Of a DNA stretch of 64,000 nt, positions 62,011-64,000 are shown piece after piece. Source of the stretch: Chlorogloeopsis fritschii (GTDB lineage: Bacteria > Cyanobacteriota > Cyanobacteriia > Cyanobacteriales > Nostocaceae); NCBI RefSeq assembly GCF_043099315.1, contig NZ_CP170746.1; one strand, given 5' to 3'. Each line of letters opens with the position of its first letter. Within the stretch, counting starts at the first letter, position 1. The position numbers and the translations under genes were made by a program. The notes beneath the pieces are model-generated. The model made no database searches, was not told the DNA's origin, and worked only from the letters and a program-made list of their open reading frames with translations.

Positions 62011-62054
62011 CATCCTTTTAGAATCCCCTAGACTTTAGTCAGGGGAGGGTCAAG
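61900..62054 (+). ncRNA. Candidate omega RNA (right-end guide RNA)
   Basis: TnpB guide RNAs overlap the 3' end of tnpB and end at the right end of the element. Here the two hairpins at 61990-62006 and 62025-62045 and the final GGGTCAA are suitable. The guide would be the host sequence right after about 62054. No expression evidence; inference from family. Confidence 0.4.
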
Positions 62055-62140
62055 TGTAACTCTAAAAACCATCACAAACATTTTTACTTTACTCCCAGCT
62101 AGCAGCCACGATCAAAGCAATACTACAAGGGAGATAAAGT

Positions 62141-62914
62141 ATGTATTTTAACTTTTTTGTCGGTTCCAGTATCAGCATTGTGGTTTTAGTGCTGCTAATT
62201 TTTGGTGTATTGCAGTGGTTTCACATACCTGCTGGCAACTTCCTAGATTGGGCGATCGGTGGTGCAAGTTTTTGGTGGCTACTAGTAATAGTCACTGTGC
62301 CGTGGAATGTGTATTTTCAAGCCAAGCAAGTGTTGGCAGAAGGAGCACAATCAACTGAAAAAGGCATTCCCGTAGATGAGAAACAAGTTGAGTATGTCAA
62401 AGTTTTGGCAAAGCGATCGCTTTTTATTGCTATAGTCTTACACTTATTTTCTGCTATCAGCCTTTATATCCTCGCTGCAACGGGCATTAGTGTTGTAGGA
62501 TACATCAGTTCGGGTGCTGCTTTGCTGTTAACAGGTTTACGCCCAGCGATTAGCGCCTATGAGTATTTATATGCACGCTTAACTATGATTAGCCAAGAAT
62601 GGAAGTATCCACGAGAGGATATTGTCGAACTCCGCAGCCGTTTTTATGCTTTGGAAGATAGTGTCAAGCGTTTAGAAGAGCAATTAAACCCAGAAAATTC
62701 TTATTCTTTAGTAGTAAATCAACAACGCCACTCAGAAGAAATGCGTAAGGAGTTCTCCCGCCTTGCTGCTAATTTAGAAGAGTTACGGGCTACAAATCAA
62801 ACAGAACACGAACGTTTGGCACGGGAAGCACGACAAGCAATTGCTCAACTTTCTACAGATGGGCAATTTCTGGATCATGTTCGTGAGATTATTAGATTTT
62901 TCAAAACAGCTTGA
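62141..62914 (+). CDS. Hypothetical membrane protein with C-terminal coiled coil
   Basis: 257 aa. Four hydrophobic segments lie in the N-terminal half (about 8-26, 43-60, 92-111 and 113-135). A long charged helix follows (RSRFYALEDSVKRLEEQLNP ... EHERLAREARQAIAQ), likely a coiled coil in the cytoplasm. A clear ribosome site (GGGAG, 7 bases before ATG) supports the start. Members of this type are conserved in cyanobacteria with no assigned role. Monocistronic. Confidence 0.8.
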   Translation: MYFNFFVGSSISIVVLVLLIFGVLQWFHIPAGNFLDWAIGGASFWWLLVIVTVPWNVYFQAKQVLAEGAQSTEKGIPVDEKQVEYVKVLAKRSLFIAIVLHLFSAISLYILAATGISVVGYISSGAALLLTGLRPAISAYEYLYARLTMISQEWKYPREDIVELRSRFYALEDSVKRLEEQLNPENSYSLVVNQQRHSEEMRKEFSRLAANLEELRATNQTEHERLAREARQAIAQLSTDGQFLDHVREIIRFFKTA

Positions 62915-62919
62915 AGAAG

Positions 62920-63022
62920 AATCCAGAAATCAGAATACCCTACGGGAAGCCGCCCTCTAGGCGTCTACAGAATACAGAATTCAAAATTATTCTGGCTCCT
63001 GGCTTCTGACTCCTGAATTCTG
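62920..63022. repeat. Dispersed repeat, CAGAAGCCAGGAGCCAG family
   Basis: AATCCAGAAATCAGAAT ... ATTCTGGCTCCTGGCTTCTGACTCCTG, the reverse relative of 22797-22855; a GCCGCCCTCTAGGCGTCTAC word is nested inside. Confidence 0.6.
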
Positions 63023-63055
63023 TTTACTTTTTAATTTTTAATTGATCTGTTCCCT

Positions 63056-63091
63056 GTCCCCTATCACCTATCACCTATCACCTATTTCCCA
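63056..63091. repeat. STRR, CACCTAT x3-4
   Basis: CCCTATCACCTATCACCTATCACCTAT spans the 3' end region of selO, a 7-bp tandem array. Confidence 0.7.
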
Positions 63092-64000
63092 GACTGAATT
63101 TCTTGAACTAACTGATAAAAAGGTTGCCAATTATCTTCTTGAGCGATTGGTTCCCAAACCGATTCAATTACGGGTCTTAATATCACGGTACTGGGATTAT
63201 AACGAACTAAAGTTTGGGATATTTTCTCTATCTCATCTGGAGTACAATTACTTAAAATGCGGTGATAAATTCCCGACCAATTTAAGAATAACTCTGATTT
63301 TCCTAATGATTGCCCAATTTCTGATTTACTCAGAATGTAGCTTGCATCATCTCGCCACTCGATAGAAAAATTTTGAGCTATCTCTGCAAAGAAATGATGA
63401 TAACTAACTGGATAGTGTTTCAAAAATGCAATTATTGCCTCTAATAATTCTTGAGATTCTGATTCAGGTTGTTGTTCAAAACCTAGCTTTTTCAACATTA
63501 AAGAATGGTATTCAGCAAGATAATATCCATTAAATTTTGCTAATTCTGCTTCCATATCATTATAAGGAATTACAGTTTTTAATGCTTCTTGAAGTAACTC
63601 CAAATTCAACTTACAAATTTCTGGTTGATTGATATAACAATAGCGTTTGTAATAATCAAAATATGCGGCGGTAAAGAAGGGATCGTAATTAGGTATAAAG
63701 GCATAGGGGCCATAATCAAAACTTTCCCCTGTAATTGACATATTATCTGTGTTTAGTACTGCATGACAAAAACCAGCCGCCATCCACTGTGCCACCAATT
63801 CTGCTGTGCGTTTGACTAATTCCGCATAAAACAAAGCATATTTCTCTGTTTCACCGACTAGATGCGGATAATATTGCTCAATTACATGATCTAACAGCTT
63901 AATCGCTAAGTCAGGACGGCGAAGATAATGCAGTCGCTCAAAAGTACCAAAGCGAATATGCGATCGGCTCAACCGTACCATTACTGAAGAACGGGTAGGA
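63082..64000 (-). CDS. selO: SelO/YdiU pseudokinase AMPylase, 3' part
   Basis: C-terminal about 305 residues; the gene runs past the right edge. Typical SelO sequence: VRLSRSHIRFGTFE, then GFCHAVLNTDNMSITGESFDYGP (the flipped active-site Asn-Thr-Asp-Asn and Asp-Tyr-Gly motifs), then FIPNYDP and helical tail. SelO transfers AMP to hydroxyl side chains and is linked to redox control. The active-site Asn and Asp are intact. No neighbour is visible on its 5' side. Confidence 0.93.
   Translation of the reverse strand, partial: PTRSSVMVRLSRSHIRFGTFERLHYLRRPDLAIKLLDHVIEQYYPHLVGETEKYALFYAELVKRTAELVAQWMAAGFCHAVLNTDNMSITGESFDYGPYAFIPNYDPFFTAAYFDYYKRYCYINQPEICKLNLELLQEALKTVIPYNDMEAELAKFNGYYLAEYHSLMLKKLGFEQQPESESQELLEAIIAFLKHYPVSYHHFFAEIAQNFSIEWRDDASYILSKSEIGQSLGKSELFLNWSGIYHRILSNCTPDEIEKISQTLVRYNPSTVILRPVIESVWEPIAQEDNWQPFYQLVQEIQSGK

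Larger units (their letters stand above)
60585..62054 (+). mobile_element. Solitary TnpB element (IS1341/IS891 type)
   Basis: A tnpB gene with structured ends and no tnpA. The left end holds hairpins CCAGTGGC...GCCCTGGG (60601-60622) and GTGGACTTTAGTCCAC. The right end holds GCAACAGAGCCTGTTGC (61990-62006) and CCCCTAGACTTTAGTCAGGGG (62025-62045), then AGGGTCAA. Boundaries are estimates. Immobile unless a TnpA is supplied in trans. Confidence 0.75.

Overview
The window is chromosomal DNA from a filamentous, very probably heterocyst-forming cyanobacterium (Nostocales type). Evidence read from the sequence: many GCGATCGC (HIP1) octamers; 7-bp short tandem repeats (STRRs) between genes; carboxysome shell genes ccmK3-ccmK4; an NDH-1 subunit (ndhK); a HetZ-like regulator; a hormogonium-type chemoreceptor and CheA pair; XisH/XisI; and a photoreceptor-type GAF domain. 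The species cannot be named from sequence alone.

Layout. 1-7.8 kb: the end of a methyl-accepting receptor and a giant CheA-CheY hybrid kinase, probably motility control. 7.9-10.1 kb: an accessory patch with a RelE-type toxin-antitoxin pair, a Uma2 nuclease-like gene and decayed copies of a type I restriction specificity gene (hsdS). 10.2-13.4 kb: an ethylene-receptor-like hybrid kinase followed by a REC-histidine kinase. 13.6-16.8 kb: prolyl oligopeptidase and a secreted protein. 17.2-19.9 kb: xisI with a broken xisH, then an ATPase/TOPRIM pair of the RloA-RloB (AbiL) defence type. 20-22.5 kb: an SLH porin and a DUF2808 protein. 23-27.7 kb: a complete CUT1 sugar ABC transporter. 27.7-31.7 kb: repeat-rich DNA with small hypotheticals, rsgA, a dual-specificity-type phosphatase and a chimeric gene fragment.

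31.8-35.7 kb: an NB-ARC/14-WD40 protein interrupted in frame by dispersed repeats. 36-40.3 kb: a small conserved-looking ORF, a divergent solitary ndhK, a GNAT protein, an alpha/beta hydrolase with a perfect 120-bp internal duplication, and a COQ4-like protein. About 40.75 kb: a probable Yfr1 small RNA. 41-47.3 kb: PlsC-like acyltransferase, recA, an alpha/beta hydrolase, ccmK3-ccmK4 and a HetZ-like regulator. 47.6-52.5 kb: a PilB-N-like protein, a Crp-family regulator, an M61 peptidase and a secreted DUF6174-like protein. 52.8-59.6 kb: a predicted DXCF-type cyanobacteriochrome with EAL and GGDEF domains, divergent from a seven-PAS hybrid kinase. 60.7-62.05 kb: a solitary TnpB element. 62.1-64 kb: a membrane coiled-coil protein and the end of selO.

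Theme. Signal transduction dominates: one chemotaxis pathway, three hybrid or REC kinases, a c-di-GMP photoreceptor and a cAMP/Crp-type regulator, mixed with housekeeping genes (recA, rsgA, ccmK). Two regions (8-20 kb and 27-36 kb) show accessory DNA: defence genes, relics, chimeras and repeats. No tRNA, rRNA or CRISPR array was seen. The strongest leads are the predicted dual-cysteine photoreceptor, the Yfr1-like RNA, the chimeric phosphatase fragment, the nested in-frame repeats in the WD40 protein, the hsdS relic cluster and the RloAB pair.
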